Shown piece by piece: positions 8,330-17,271 of a stretch of 64,000 nucleotides of DNA. Within the stretch, counting starts at the first letter, position 1; every line of letters starts with the position of its first letter. Under the pieces are notes generated by a model that worked only from the letters and a program-made list of their open reading frames with translations, did not search any database and had not been told where the DNA came from. The stretch is from Enhydrobacter sp. (GTDB lineage: Bacteria > Pseudomonadota > Alphaproteobacteria > Reyranellales > Reyranellaceae), in the NCBI RefSeq assembly GCF_030246845.1, contig NZ_CP126889.1:3033001-3097000 (forward strand), read 5' to 3'. The translations under genes were made by a program, and so were the position numbers.

Positions 8330-9001
8330 TCAATGCCGGGCCGGACCGAGCGCCTCGAGCCAGCGGCTCGCCACCACCAGCGGCACGAAGAAGACGAGAT
8401 AGAGGGCGGCCGCGAGGGTGAGCGGCGAGGGGTTGGCGGCGATGGCCATGGCGCTCTCGGCGCGGCCCAGCAGCTCGGGCAAGGCGACCGCCGTTCCGAG
8501 CGCGGTCCCCTTGGTGATGGCGATGGCGCGGTTGGTGAGGAGTGGCACGGCGAGGCGGATCGCCTGGGGCAGGATCACCAGGACAAGGATCTGGAAGAAG
8601 CCCAATCCCAGCGAGCGCGCGGCGTCCCACTGCCCCTGCGGCACGGCCTGGATCGCTGCCCGGAAGATCTCGGTCGCGAACGCAGCGAGCACGGCGCCCA
8701 GCGCAATGACGGTCGCGGCGAAGGGCGAGAGCTGGATGCCCGCATAGGGCAGGCCGAAATAGATGAACACGATGACGACGAGCTGCGGCAGCGTGCGGAA
8801 CACGTCGACGAAGATCGTGATGAGGATGTCGGCCAGCCTGATCCCGATCGTACGTACGATGGCGAGAATCAGACCGCTGCCAACGCCGACCACGATCGTG
8901 AGCAGCGCCACGGCGACTGTCGTTCCGAAGCCGCCGAGGATGGCGGGCCCGTACTGGGCGAGAATCCCCGGGTTGAAGAAGTTGTCGAGGAGGGGGCGCA
9001 T
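8330..9001 (-). CDS. amino-acid-type ABC transporter permease (first)
   Basis: A 223-residue permease with the same HisQ/M family layout, including the EAA loop (GQWDAARSLGLGFFQILVLVILP). It sits 18 bp after the binding-protein gene. That gap is a GC-rich hairpin running up to the ATG, and no clear Shine-Dalgarno is left outside the hairpin, which suggests controlled or coupled translation. Confidence 0.88.
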   Translation of the reverse strand: MRPLLDNFFNPGILAQYGPAILGGFGTTVAVALLTIVVGVGSGLILAIVRTIGIRLADILITIFVDVFRTLPQLVVIVFIYFGLPYAGIQLSPFAATVIALGAVLAAFATEIFRAAIQAVPQGQWDAARSLGLGFFQILVLVILPQAIRLAVPLLTNRAIAITKGTALGTAVALPELLGRAESAMAIAANPSPLTLAAALYLVFFVPLVVASRWLEALGPARH

Positions 9002-9020
9002 GACGGCCGGGTCGGCCGTC
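9002..9020 (-). promoter_or_regulatory. intercistronic hairpin between binding-protein and permease genes
   Basis: The gap gacggccgggtcggccgtc forms a perfect 7-bp stem (GACGGCC/GGCCGTC) with a 5-base loop. It begins at the last base of the binding-protein stop codon and ends one base before the permease ATG. Such hairpins after a binding-protein gene often stabilise the upstream mRNA or limit downstream expression. That role is inferred here. Confidence 0.5.
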
Positions 9021-9868
9021 TACTTGCAGCCCGGCACGTGCGGCTTGAACTCGTAGCCCTTGAACCCCGGCGGGCCATAGCCGACGAACACGGCGTTGAT
9101 GGTCGAGGTCTGATCGGGCGCGGAGCCATACCACTTCTCGTACATCCGGGCGAGGGTGCCATCGAGCTTCATGCACTCGATCGCCTCCTCGACGGTATTG
9201 CGATAGGCAGTGTCCTCGAGCCGGAAGGCGTAGCCGAAATTGCGGCCATTGAAGTCCTTGAAGCCCACCTTGATGGCCTTGTTCTGGCTGGCGGCAAAGA
9301 TGGTGGTCGGAATCTCGTTCAGCGCCGTGAACGCGCGCCGCGTGATCACGGCCTGCACCGAGTCGGGGAAAGTGTCGTAGCGTTGCACCTCGAAGCCATA
9401 TTTCTCGGCGTTCGCCGTCGCCCAGGTATCGGAGATGGTGCCGCGATTGACGGCAAGCTGCTTGCCCTTGAGATCCTCGAACCCCTTCATCTGATCGGCG
9501 GTACGGATCAGGAAGCCGTTGCCGGTGGCGAAGAACGGCTCGGTATAGAGCATGCGCTCGGCGCGCTCGGCGGTGATGTTGAGAGGGTTGACCGTGAACT
9601 CGATGCGCTTGGAAAAGAGCGCCGCGAACAGTCCCGAGAAGTTGATATCGGCGATCTCGACGCCCGGCCGCCCGATGCGCTTGGCGATGTCCTTGATCAT
9701 GTCGACACCGAACCCCTCCGGCCCCGACGCGCCGCGCACCATCCACGGCGCCACGCCGAAGTCGGAACCGACCACCATGGTCTTGTCCCCGGGATGATCG
9801 GCGTCCTGCGCCATGGCCGCGTCCGAGAGGACAAGGGCGGCCGCCGCCGCGATAAGCAGGCTTCGCAT
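9020..9868 (-). CDS. ABC transporter substrate-binding protein, amino-acid type (periplasmic)
   Basis: A family-3 extracellular solute-binding protein of 282 residues. The signal peptide MRSLLIAAAAALVLSDAAMA is cleaved before QDADH. The motifs GFGVDMIKDIAKRIG and VNPLNITAERAERMLYTEPFF are typical of cystine/glutamate-type binding proteins. The frame opens earlier (9904), but the ATG at 9868 has an AGGGGG site and begins the signal peptide. No ATP-binding subunit gene lies nearby. Confidence 0.9.
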   Translation of the reverse strand: MRSLLIAAAAALVLSDAAMAQDADHPGDKTMVVGSDFGVAPWMVRGASGPEGFGVDMIKDIAKRIGRPGVEIADINFSGLFAALFSKRIEFTVNPLNITAERAERMLYTEPFFATGNGFLIRTADQMKGFEDLKGKQLAVNRGTISDTWATANAEKYGFEVQRYDTFPDSVQAVITRRAFTALNEIPTTIFAASQNKAIKVGFKDFNGRNFGYAFRLEDTAYRNTVEEAIECMKLDGTLARMYEKWYGSAPDQTSTINAVFVGYGPPGFKGYEFKPHVPGCK

Positions 9869-9918
9869 CACAATCCCCCTTCCTTTGCCTTTCCAGAGTA
9901 GCAAAGACCGTGTCTCTT

Positions 9919-10725
9919 CTAGCCCCGCCGCACGCTGGCGCCGCCGTCGACCGGCAAGGTCACGCCGGTGATGAAGTTGGCTTCGTCCGACGCCAGGAAC
10001 AGCGCGGCATTGGCGACATCCCAGCCGGTGCCCATCTTCTTGCGCAGCGGCACCTGAGCGTCGCGCTGGGCCTCGATCTCGGCGCGCGTCTTCTTGAACT
10101 CGCGGGCACGGGTGTCGACCGCCATCGGCGTGTTCATCAGGCCGGGAAGGATGACGTTGGCGCGGATGCCGTAGCTTGCGTTCTGGTAGGCGAGCTGCTC
10201 GGTGAAGGAGACCATCGCCGCCTTGGTCGCCTTGTAGGCGACGTAGGGATAGGTGGTGATCACGGCCATCGAGGAGATGTTGATGATGGCGCCGCTCTTC
10301 TGCCGGCGCATGATCGGGATTACCTCCTTGCAGGCGAGGATGCAGCTCTTGAGGTTGATCGCCACGCAGCGGTCGAACGCCTCCTCGCTGATATCGAGCA
10401 GCTCGGCATCGCCGCCGGCCAGCGATACGCCGACATTGTTGTGCAGGATGTCGATGCGGCCCCAGCGCGCCTGCGTGTCGGCAACCATGGCCTTGATGTC
10501 GGCTGCCCGGGTGACGTCCGCCTTGCAGGCCACCGCCGTGCCCTGCTTCTCGGCGATCATCTTTACGGTCTCTTCCGCCGATGCGAGATCGCGATCGACG
10601 CAGACGACCCTGGCGCCTTCGCGCGCGAAGGTAAGGGCGGTGGCGCGGCCGTTGCCCATGCCCTCGCCGGGGCTCTGCCCGGCGCCGACCACGATGGCGA
10701 CTTTGTCCTTGAGGCGCATGTTCAC
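9919..10725 (-). CDS. SDR family oxidoreductase
   Basis: A 268-residue SDR with the cofactor motif VGAGQSPGEGMGNGRA, an insertion variant of TGxxxGxG that is shared with the SDR at 11286. It has NNVG in place of NNAG, Ser in INISS, and Tyr-Lys in YVAYKATKAA. Its ATG overlaps the stop of the carboxymuconolactone-decarboxylase-like gene upstream. The shared unusual motif suggests the two SDRs are paralogues of one catabolic subfamily. Confidence 0.87.
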   Translation of the reverse strand: MNMRLKDKVAIVVGAGQSPGEGMGNGRATALTFAREGARVVCVDRDLASAEETVKMIAEKQGTAVACKADVTRAADIKAMVADTQARWGRIDILHNNVGVSLAGGDAELLDISEEAFDRCVAINLKSCILACKEVIPIMRRQKSGAIINISSMAVITTYPYVAYKATKAAMVSFTEQLAYQNASYGIRANVILPGLMNTPMAVDTRAREFKKTRAEIEAQRDAQVPLRKKMGTGWDVANAALFLASDEANFITGVTLPVDGGASVRRG

Positions 10726-11276
10726 GACACTCCGGGAATGGGATACTGCTTCAGCACTTCCTTGTAGCGGGGCTCGTTGTCGATCTTCATCGTCGCCAGC
10801 ACCCGCACCACGGCGCAGTAGAAGGCGATCGTCAGCACGAGGTCCGTCATATGCTCGTCGGACAGCTGCTGCTTGATCTCGGCGAAGGTGGCGTCCGACA
10901 TGCCGAGCTCACGCACCATCTCGCGCGCGCCCTTCAGGATCGCCTTGGCCAGCGGCTCGAGCTTGGAAGGCTTGCCTTCGGTCTCGGCCATCAGGCCCTG
11001 GATGTCCTCGTCGGTGACGCCGAACTCCTTGCCGATCTTCACGTGATGGGTGAACTCGTATTCCGACCTCTCCAGCCAGCCGACCTGCAGGATGGCGAGC
11101 TCGCGCAGACGCGGATCGAGCTTGCTCCTGAAGCGGATGAAGTTGCCGACCCCGTTGAAGGCCTTCGCCATGTCGGGGCTGTTCACCAGGAGCTTGTGCA
11201 GATTGGTGTTGCGCTTCAGCATGTCGCGATATTCCGGCGCGACCTGGTCGGGTTCGAGATAGGGCAGGCGGGCCAT
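10722..11276 (-). CDS. carboxymuconolactone decarboxylase-like protein (Cys-less)
   Basis: A 184-residue all-helical CMD/AhpD-fold protein. Where peroxidase-type relatives have CxxC, this one reads YEFTHH, so it cannot act by disulfide exchange and is closer to the decarboxylase/lyase branch of the family. GAGGAG precedes the ATG. It lies between two related SDR genes and overlaps the downstream one, which points to a shared pathway. The substrate is unknown. Confidence 0.82.
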   Translation of the reverse strand: MARLPYLEPDQVAPEYRDMLKRNTNLHKLLVNSPDMAKAFNGVGNFIRFRSKLDPRLRELAILQVGWLERSEYEFTHHVKIGKEFGVTDEDIQGLMAETEGKPSKLEPLAKAILKGAREMVRELGMSDATFAEIKQQLSDEHMTDLVLTIAFYCAVVRVLATMKIDNEPRYKEVLKQYPIPGVS

Positions 11277-11285
11277 GGCTTCTCC

Positions 11286-12098
11286 TCAATGATCCTGACT
11301 GTCGCGTTCCGGTCCCTGCAGCGTCACGCCGCCGTCGACCACCAGGACCTGGCCGGTGATGTAGCGGGCGTGGCTGCTCATCAGGAACCGCACGGCGTAG
11401 CCGATGTCCCAGCCGGTGCCTTCGATCTTCAGTGTCGAGGCGCGGGCGCGCTGGCTGCGGGCGGCGTCGCTCATGCCGCGGGCATAGACCATCGGCGTGT
11501 ACATCGGGCCGGGGCATATGCAGTTGACCCGGATGTGGTCCTTGCCGTGGTCGACCGCCATTGCACGGGTGAGGCCGATCACGGCGGCCTTGGAGGTCGT
11601 GTAGGTCGTGAGGCCGCGCGGCCTGAGCGCCGAGATCGAAGAGATGTTGACGATCGCGCCGCCCTTCGCGGTCTTGATCATCGCCGGGATCGCGTGCCTG
11701 GAGAGAAGGAACATCGTCTCGACATTCACCTGCATGACGCGGCGGAACTCCTCCGGCTTCTCCTGGACGACGCTGCCCCGGCTGCCGATGCCGACATTGT
11801 TGTCGAGGAAGTCGAGCCGCCCCCAGTGATCGACCGCAGCATCGACGAGACGGCGGCAGTCGGCTTCCTTGGTTGCGTCGCAGGGCTCGGCGACGGCGAT
11901 GCCGCCCTCGGCCTTGATCATCTCGACGGTGCGCTCGGCCAGCCGGAGATCGAGGTCGGAGACCACGACCTTGGCGCCGGCGCGGGCCAGCAGGATCGCG
12001 GCCGCCCGACCGTTGCCGATGCCGTCGCCCGCGGCGCCGCCGCCCGATACGATCGCCACCTTGCCCTCGAGCCCGGGATCGTCTTCAGGACCCTTCAT
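11286..12098 (-). CDS. SDR family oxidoreductase
   Basis: A 270-residue SDR with an extended glycine motif SGGGAAGDGIGNGRA, NNVG, Ser in VNISS and Tyr-Lys in YTTSKAA. The ATG at 12098 follows an AGGGGGA ribosome binding site; the open frame further upstream is antisense shadow. It closely parallels the SDR at 9919 and is 9 bp upstream of the CMD-like gene, consistent with one operon. Confidence 0.87.
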   Translation of the reverse strand: MKGPEDDPGLEGKVAIVSGGGAAGDGIGNGRAAAILLARAGAKVVVSDLDLRLAERTVEMIKAEGGIAVAEPCDATKEADCRRLVDAAVDHWGRLDFLDNNVGIGSRGSVVQEKPEEFRRVMQVNVETMFLLSRHAIPAMIKTAKGGAIVNISSISALRPRGLTTYTTSKAAVIGLTRAMAVDHGKDHIRVNCICPGPMYTPMVYARGMSDAARSQRARASTLKIEGTGWDIGYAVRFLMSSHARYITGQVLVVDGGVTLQGPERDSQDH

Positions 12099-12121
12099 GG
12101 TTTCCCCCTGATCCGCACGGT

Positions 12122-12961
12122 TCACGGCCAGCCGGCGCCTGGCACATCCACCCTCATCGTCTCGATCTGGCCGTCGCGCCTGTCGGCGACGGCCGGCCCG
12201 CTGCCGGAATTGGTGATGACATAGAGCGTTTGCCGGTCCGCGCCGCCCAGCATGCAGGCATAGGCTCCGCGCGGCGCGAGATCGACGCTGTGCGTGATGC
12301 GGCCGCCGTCGAGCACGCGCAGCACGCGATGGCCGAACGGATCGGAGACCCAGACCGCGCCCTCGGCATCGAGGCAGATGCCGTCGGGATAGCAGCCGTC
12401 GATCGCGGCCCACAGCCGCTTGTTGGAAAGCGTGCCGTCAGACGCGACATCGAAGGCGGTCAGCCGATGCGCGAAGGTCTCGCCCACGATCATGGTCCGG
12501 CCGTCCGGCGTGATCACCGTGCCGTTCGGGAACAGCAGATCGTCGGCCGCCTTGTGCACCGAGCCGTCGGGATCGACTCGGATCAGGCAGGCGGTGCGCG
12601 GCGCTTCGCCGGCGTGCCGGTCGTAGCCGAAATTGCCGACATAGGCGCGCCCCAGGCCATCGACGACCATGTCGTTGCAATGACCTGTGGCGAGCGGCGC
12701 CAGCTCGGCCTCGACTGTGAGCCGGCCGCCGCCAAAGCGCATCAGCCGGCGATCCGTCATGCTCACGATCAGAAGCGTGCCGTCGGGCCGCCAGCCGAGA
12801 CCGGAAGGCCGGCCGGGCACCTCGACGATCGTCTCCGTCTTGCCGTTCTCGTCGACCGCGCGGACCTGATGAACATAAAAGTCCGAGAACCAGAGCCGGC
12901 TGTCGTGCCAGCGCGGCGCTTCGCCGAAGCAGAGACCGGAGAGGAAGGGCTCGAGTTTCAT
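12122..12961 (-). CDS. SMP-30/gluconolactonase family protein
   Basis: A 279-residue six-bladed beta-propeller. Likely divalent-metal ligands are visible: Glu14 in CFGEAPRW, Asn in LLFPNGTVITPDG and Asp in YPDGICLDAEG. Family members hydrolyse sugar or other lactones. Here the neighbours (SDRs, CoA-transferases) suggest a non-sugar lactone or ester intermediate (inference). No signal peptide is seen. A palindromic repeat lies immediately upstream of its start. Confidence 0.85.
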   Translation of the reverse strand: MKLEPFLSGLCFGEAPRWHDSRLWFSDFYVHQVRAVDENGKTETIVEVPGRPSGLGWRPDGTLLIVSMTDRRLMRFGGGRLTVEAELAPLATGHCNDMVVDGLGRAYVGNFGYDRHAGEAPRTACLIRVDPDGSVHKAADDLLFPNGTVITPDGRTMIVGETFAHRLTAFDVASDGTLSNKRLWAAIDGCYPDGICLDAEGAVWVSDPFGHRVLRVLDGGRITHSVDLAPRGAYACMLGGADRQTLYVITNSGSGPAVADRRDGQIETMRVDVPGAGWP

Positions 12962-12982
12962 GATTGTTCGAGCTGCGGAGAA

Positions 12983-13079
12983 AAGATCCCTCGCTGCGCT
13001 CGGGATGACACTGTTCTGGGAACGGATGCCGTCCGCCCAAGCTCCCGTGTCATCCCGAAGGCGAAGCCTGAGGGATCTT
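12983..13079. repeat. dispersed palindromic intergenic repeat, copy A
   Basis: Two inverted arms, aagatccctcgctgcgctcg...gatgacac and gtgtcatcccga...gagggatctt, are separated by about 36 bases in the gap between the MBL-fold and SMP-30 genes. Related copies occur at 38389, 54873 and 60241. The hairpin could terminate transcription between these two leftward genes. Confidence 0.8.
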
Positions 13080-13100
13080 CAAGGTCGTGGAGCTGCTTGA

Positions 13101-13976
13101 TCATCGATCCCACTCGATCCTGAAGCTGTTGCCCTGGCGCTTGATGTAGCCGGCATTGGCGCCCGGGAAGTGCGCCGGACAGAGGAGCGCGCCGCTCTCG
13201 GCGCAATCCTCGAGGAGCAGTCGCCGGCTCTTGGCCGAAAGATCCTGGTCCCAGCAGAACTGGCTCGACCAGTCGGGGTAATAGACCTGGATCGGATGGT
13301 GCATGATATCGCCCGAGAAGCAGGCCTTGCGGTCGCCGTCGCTCAGGTTGACCGCGACGGAGCCGGGCGTGTGGCCGGGGTAGTCCCTCAAGGTCAGCAA
13401 CGGGTCGGGCTGGTGGTCGGTCTCGATCATCACCGCCTTGCCGGCCTCCACGACAGGCAGCACCGAGTCGTCGAACGAGCCGCCATTGACGTCCGGTCCT
13501 TGCGTCTTGCGCTCCTGCTCCCAGTGCGCGTACTCGCGCCTGGCGAACAGATATTTTGCGTTGGGGAAGGTCGGCACCCAGCGACCGTTCTCGAGCCGCG
13601 TGTTCCAGCCCACATGATCGACATGGAGGTGGGTGCACATGACGAAATCGACCGATTCGGCCGGGCAGCCACATGCTTTCAGCCGTTCGAGGAAGGGTGT
13701 GTCGAGATTGTTCCAGCCCGGATTCTGCCGCTGCTTGTGATTGCCGAGGCAGGTGTCGATCAGGATCGTGTGATGCGGCGTCTTCACGATCCAGGTGTGC
13801 ACGCTGCCGACCAGCCGGCCGCTGCCGGGCTCGACATGCTCGGGCACCATCCAGGACTTGTGCGCGTCGAAGGCCTCCTGGTCGAACCTGGGGAACATGC
13901 GCGTCGGCTTGAAGCCGGGACCGCAGATCTCCTCGACCTTCTGGATGGTGGCGCTGCCCAGCTTGCGCACGGTCAT
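13101..13976 (-). CDS. metallo-beta-lactamase-fold hydrolase
   Basis: A 291-residue MBL-fold protein with the zinc motif THLHVDHVGW (HxHxDH), a third His in PGHTPGS, a bridging Asp in FSGDIMHH and a last His in CPAHFPG. The layout resembles quorum-quenching lactonase and arylsulfatase-like subfamilies. No signal peptide is visible. AAGGAA precedes the ATG. Lying next to formaldehyde dehydrogenase, it might act on a thioester or lactone, but no specific substrate can be assigned. Confidence 0.87.
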   Translation of the reverse strand: MTVRKLGSATIQKVEEICGPGFKPTRMFPRFDQEAFDAHKSWMVPEHVEPGSGRLVGSVHTWIVKTPHHTILIDTCLGNHKQRQNPGWNNLDTPFLERLKACGCPAESVDFVMCTHLHVDHVGWNTRLENGRWVPTFPNAKYLFARREYAHWEQERKTQGPDVNGGSFDDSVLPVVEAGKAVMIETDHQPDPLLTLRDYPGHTPGSVAVNLSDGDRKACFSGDIMHHPIQVYYPDWSSQFCWDQDLSAKSRRLLLEDCAESGALLCPAHFPGANAGYIKRQGNSFRIEWDR

Positions 13977-13997
13977 GGCGATCGTTCCTTTCGGCTG

Positions 13998-15110
13998 TCA
14001 GAAGGTGACGACGCTGCGGATCGACTCGCCGCGATGCATCAGGTCGAACGCCTCGTTGATCCGCTCCACCGGCATGGTGTGCGTGATGAGCGAATCGATG
14101 TCGATCCTGCCGTTCATGTACCAGTCGACGATCTTCGGCACGTCGCGTCTGCCCTTGGCGCCGCCGAACGCGGTGCCGAGCCATTGCCGGCCGGTCACGA
14201 GCTGGAAGGGCCGCGTGCTGATCTCCTGGCCGGCACCCGCCACGCCGATAATCACCGACTTGCCCCAGCCGCGATGGCAGCATTCCAGCGCCTGGCGCAT
14301 CAGCCGAGTGTTGCCGACGCACTCGAAGCTGTAATCGGCGCCGCCGTCGGTCATCTCGACCAGATGCGCCACCAGATCCTTGCCCTCCAGCGTCTCGGGA
14401 TTGACGAAGTGGGTGAGGCCGAACTTGCGGGCGAGAGCCTCGCGCGCCGGATTGAGATCGACACCCACGATCATGCTGGCGCCCGCCATCCGCGCGCCCT
14501 GCACGACGTTGAGTCCGATGCCGCCCAGGCCGAACACCACGACATTCGCGCCCGGCTCGACCCTGGCGGTGTTGATCACCGCGCCGATGCCGGTCGTCAC
14601 ACCGCAGCCGATGTAGCAGACCTTGTCGAACGGCGCGTCGGACCGGATCCTGGCGAGCGCGATCTCGGGCAGCACCGTGTAGTTCGAGAAGGTCGAGCAG
14701 CCCATGTAGTGATGGATCTTGCGACCCTTGATCGAGAAGCGCGAGGTGCCGTCGGGCATGACGCCTTGGCCCTGCGTCGTGCGGATCGCGGTGCAGAGAT
14801 TGGTCTTGCCCGAGAGGCAGGATTTGCACTGCCGGCATTCGGGCGTGTAGAGCGGGATGACGTGGTCGCCCTTCTTGAGCGACACGACGCCCGGTCCGAG
14901 ATCGACCACGACACCGGCACCCTCGTGGCCGAAGATCACCGGGAAGAGCCCTTCCGGATCGCCGCCCGAGCGCGTGAACTCGTCGGTGTGGCAGACGCCG
15001 GACGCCTTGATCTCGACCAGCACCTCGCCGAACTTCGGTCCCTCGAGATCGACCGTCTCGATCTCGAGCTGCTTGCCGGCTTCGTAGCAGACCGCCGCCT
15101 TCGTCTTCAC
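13998..15110 (-). CDS. frmA: S-(hydroxymethyl)glutathione dehydrogenase / class III alcohol dehydrogenase
   Basis: A 370-residue zinc-dependent dehydrogenase. Catalytic-zinc ligands appear in SGVCHTDE, FGHEGAG and IGCGVTTG, and the structural zinc site is the four-Cys cluster ECRQCKSCLSGKTNLC. The NAD-binding motif is FGLGGIGLN. The TTQGQGVMPDGTSRFS block is a hallmark of glutathione-dependent formaldehyde dehydrogenase. The start is a GTG at 15110 with a GGGAG site seven bases upstream. It oxidises the formaldehyde-glutathione adduct to S-formylglutathione; no S-formylglutathione hydrolase is adjacent. Confidence 0.85.
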   Translation of the reverse strand: MKTKAAVCYEAGKQLEIETVDLEGPKFGEVLVEIKASGVCHTDEFTRSGGDPEGLFPVIFGHEGAGVVVDLGPGVVSLKKGDHVIPLYTPECRQCKSCLSGKTNLCTAIRTTQGQGVMPDGTSRFSIKGRKIHHYMGCSTFSNYTVLPEIALARIRSDAPFDKVCYIGCGVTTGIGAVINTARVEPGANVVVFGLGGIGLNVVQGARMAGASMIVGVDLNPAREALARKFGLTHFVNPETLEGKDLVAHLVEMTDGGADYSFECVGNTRLMRQALECCHRGWGKSVIIGVAGAGQEISTRPFQLVTGRQWLGTAFGGAKGRRDVPKIVDWYMNGRIDIDSLITHTMPVERINEAFDLMHRGESIRSVVTF

Positions 15111-15163
15111 GCTTTGCTCCCGGGCTGAGGGAGCGAAGCCTAGAGCAGGGAAGCGGCCGCAGT

Positions 15164-16144
15164 CTATGCCGCTGCCGCTTTTGCGCGGCCGCCGACCATT
15201 CGAGACTTCGCTTCGCGATATTGCTGGATCAGACGGCGGCAGAGCTCGGCGGCGGTCGGGACGTCGTCGATGTTCCCGACGCCGTGGCCTGCCGTGTAGA
15301 TGTCCTTCCAGCGCTTCTTGCTCTCCTGCGCGGCCACGATCTTGCCGGGCAGCGTGGTGCGCAGCACGTCGAGATCGATGCCGGCGGCGAGCAGGCTCGG
15401 GGTCAGCCAGTTCGCCGGAGCGCCGTCGATCGAGGCGGTCAGGAAGACATCGGTCGCCCGCGTATCGAGGATCATCTTCTTGTGCGCGTCGGCCGCCATC
15501 GCCTCGCGCGTCGCGATGAAACGCGTGCCGATATAGGCGAGATCCGCGCCCATCGCCTCGGCGGCCAGCACATCGCGGCCGGTCGACATGCCGCCCGCCA
15601 GCACGACTGCGAAATGCTCGCCGAGCTGGCGCACCTCGTTCATCAGCGCGAACGGATTGATCGTGCCGGTATGACCGCCGGCGCCCCCCGCCACGGCGAT
15701 CACGCCGTCGACGCCCGCTTCCAGCGCCTTCTCGGCATGGCGGCGATTGGCGATGTCGTGCAGCGCCACGGCGTCCCAGCCATGGATACGCTTGATGGCA
15801 TCGCCCGGCGCGCCCTTCGAGGTGAGGACCACGGGTACGCGGTACTTCTCGACCAGCTCGAGATCGTCCGGATAGCGCGGGTTGGAGGGATGGACGACGA
15901 GATTGACGGCCCAGGGCGCCGGGTTCCTGCCTGCCTCCTCCAGCCGCCTGATGCCGTCCCGCATCTCGTCGAGCCAGGTCTGGAACTCCTCGCGGCTGCG
16001 CGTGCCGTGGGCCGGGAAGCTTCCCATGATGCCCTCGCTGCAGCAGGCGAGGGCGAGGGCGGGATTGGAGACGAGGAACATCGGCGCGGCGATCAGGGGC
16101 ATCGCCATGCGATCGATCAGCTTCAGCACTTCGGCGCGCGCCAT
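15164..16144 (-). CDS. nitronate monooxygenase-family FMN enzyme
   Basis: A 326-residue FMN TIM-barrel of the 2-nitropropane dioxygenase/NMO family: IAAPMFLVSNPALA at the N-terminus, AVAGGAGGHTG carrying the active-site His, and AGGMSTGRDVLAAEAMGADLAYIGTRF style phosphate-binding blocks. The ATG at 16144 shares one base with the stop of the upstream CoA-transferase and has GGAG seven bases upstream; a GTG one codon earlier is possible. Relatives oxidise nitronates or act as enoyl-type reductases, so the substrate is open. Confidence 0.87.
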   Translation of the reverse strand: MARAEVLKLIDRMAMPLIAAPMFLVSNPALALACCSEGIMGSFPAHGTRSREEFQTWLDEMRDGIRRLEEAGRNPAPWAVNLVVHPSNPRYPDDLELVEKYRVPVVLTSKGAPGDAIKRIHGWDAVALHDIANRRHAEKALEAGVDGVIAVAGGAGGHTGTINPFALMNEVRQLGEHFAVVLAGGMSTGRDVLAAEAMGADLAYIGTRFIATREAMAADAHKKMILDTRATDVFLTASIDGAPANWLTPSLLAAGIDLDVLRTTLPGKIVAAQESKKRWKDIYTAGHGVGNIDDVPTAAELCRRLIQQYREAKSRMVGGRAKAAAA

Positions 16145-17271
16145 CACACCTCTCCCATCTTCGGCGTGGTGGAAGTCACGCCGGCTCTCGCGAGTTCCTC
16201 GAGCATCGCGTCATCGTAGCCCAGCAGGTCGCGCAGCACCTCCTCGGTGTGCTGGCCGAGATCGGGCGCCGTGCGTTCGATGGTGACGCCCTTGCCGTCG
16301 AGCCTGTAAGGCAGGCCCTTGACCAGCCGGCCGTTCTCGTCGCGCACCAGCGTCACCCCAGCCAGGGTCTTGTCACGCAGGAGATCGTTGCCGTCGTTGC
16401 ACGGTGCGGCGGCGACGCCTAGCGCTTGCAGCTCGGCGACGACCGTCGCGCTGGTTCGTTCGGCGCAGAAGGTCGACAGTTCCGGGCGCTCGCTTGCCGC
16501 CGTGACGGCGATCCAGCGTCCGTCGCGGCAGCGATAAGTATCCTGCTGCGCGATACCCTCGACGGTGTTGCCGTGGCGGTCTGCGATGCGTGCGGGGTCG
16601 CTTGCGGCTGCCACGATCTCCTCGCCCAGGGTGAAGGAGGCGACTTCGCGCTGGGAGAAATCGAGGAAACAGCCCTTGCCGCTGCGGCGCGCTTCCATCA
16701 GGGCGGTAATCACCATTCCTGCGGCGAACAGCGACACGATCTGGTCGGGATAGTTCACGTCCATCCCGGAGATGCGCGGTTCCTCGCCCTCGTAGCCGGT
16801 CAGGGCGGCGATGCCCGAGGTGGCGTCGAGCGTGCTGCCGAAAGAGACGTTCATGCGCTCGGGCCCGCTGTCGCCCTGGCTGGAGATCGCGGCGAAGACG
16901 ATCCGCGGATTGACCGCGCTCAGTTCCTTGTAGCCGAGGCCGGCGCGATCGAGCACGCCGCGGCGGAAGTTCTCGACCACGACATCGCAGTGAGCCGCGA
17001 GCTCGCGGACGACACGCTGGCCCATCGGTTCCTTGAGGTTCAGCGCCAGCCCGCGCTTGTTGCGGTTGGTGAAGCGGAACTGCGGCGAGCGGTTCCACCA
17101 GCCGTTCTCGTTGTCGGGCTTGCCCACGATACGGAACGGATCGAGATAGGCGCCCGATTCGATCTTGAGCACGTCGGCGCCGAGATCGGCCAGCATCGCC
17201 GAGCTATTCGCGCCGGCCGTCAACAGGCCGAAGTCCAGGACACGTATGCCGGAGAGCGGGCGCGCCATCAT
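16144..17271 (-). CDS. CaiB/BaiF CoA-transferase, catalytic subunit
   Basis: A 375-residue family III CoA-transferase. Asp176 in NYPDQ aligns by spacing to the downstream AL with the catalytic Asp169 of formyl-CoA transferase. The N-terminal SGIRVLDFG block and ENFRRGVLDRAGLGY are typical. The ATGATG start overlaps the stop of the other CoA-transferase gene by four bases. The two genes probably encode one heteromeric enzyme that activates a carboxylic acid by CoA transfer. Confidence 0.88.
   Translation of the reverse strand: MMARPLSGIRVLDFGLLTAGANSSAMLADLGADVLKIESGAYLDPFRIVGKPDNENGWWNRSPQFRFTNRNKRGLALNLKEPMGQRVVRELAAHCDVVVENFRRGVLDRAGLGYKELSAVNPRIVFAAISSQGDSGPERMNVSFGSTLDATSGIAALTGYEGEEPRISGMDVNYPDQIVSLFAAGMVITALMEARRSGKGCFLDFSQREVASFTLGEEIVAAASDPARIADRHGNTVEGIAQQDTYRCRDGRWIAVTAASERPELSTFCAERTSATVVAELQALGVAAAPCNDGNDLLRDKTLAGVTLVRDENGRLVKGLPYRLDGKGVTIERTAPDLGQHTEEVLRDLLGYDDAMLEELARAGVTSTTPKMGEV

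Noticed and set aside
7644..9746. A 700-residue leftward frame covering the binding protein, first permease and second permease
   Set aside because: Only the last 227 residues (from 8327) look like a real protein; the rest is a low-complexity Arg/Ala-rich shadow of the other two genes.
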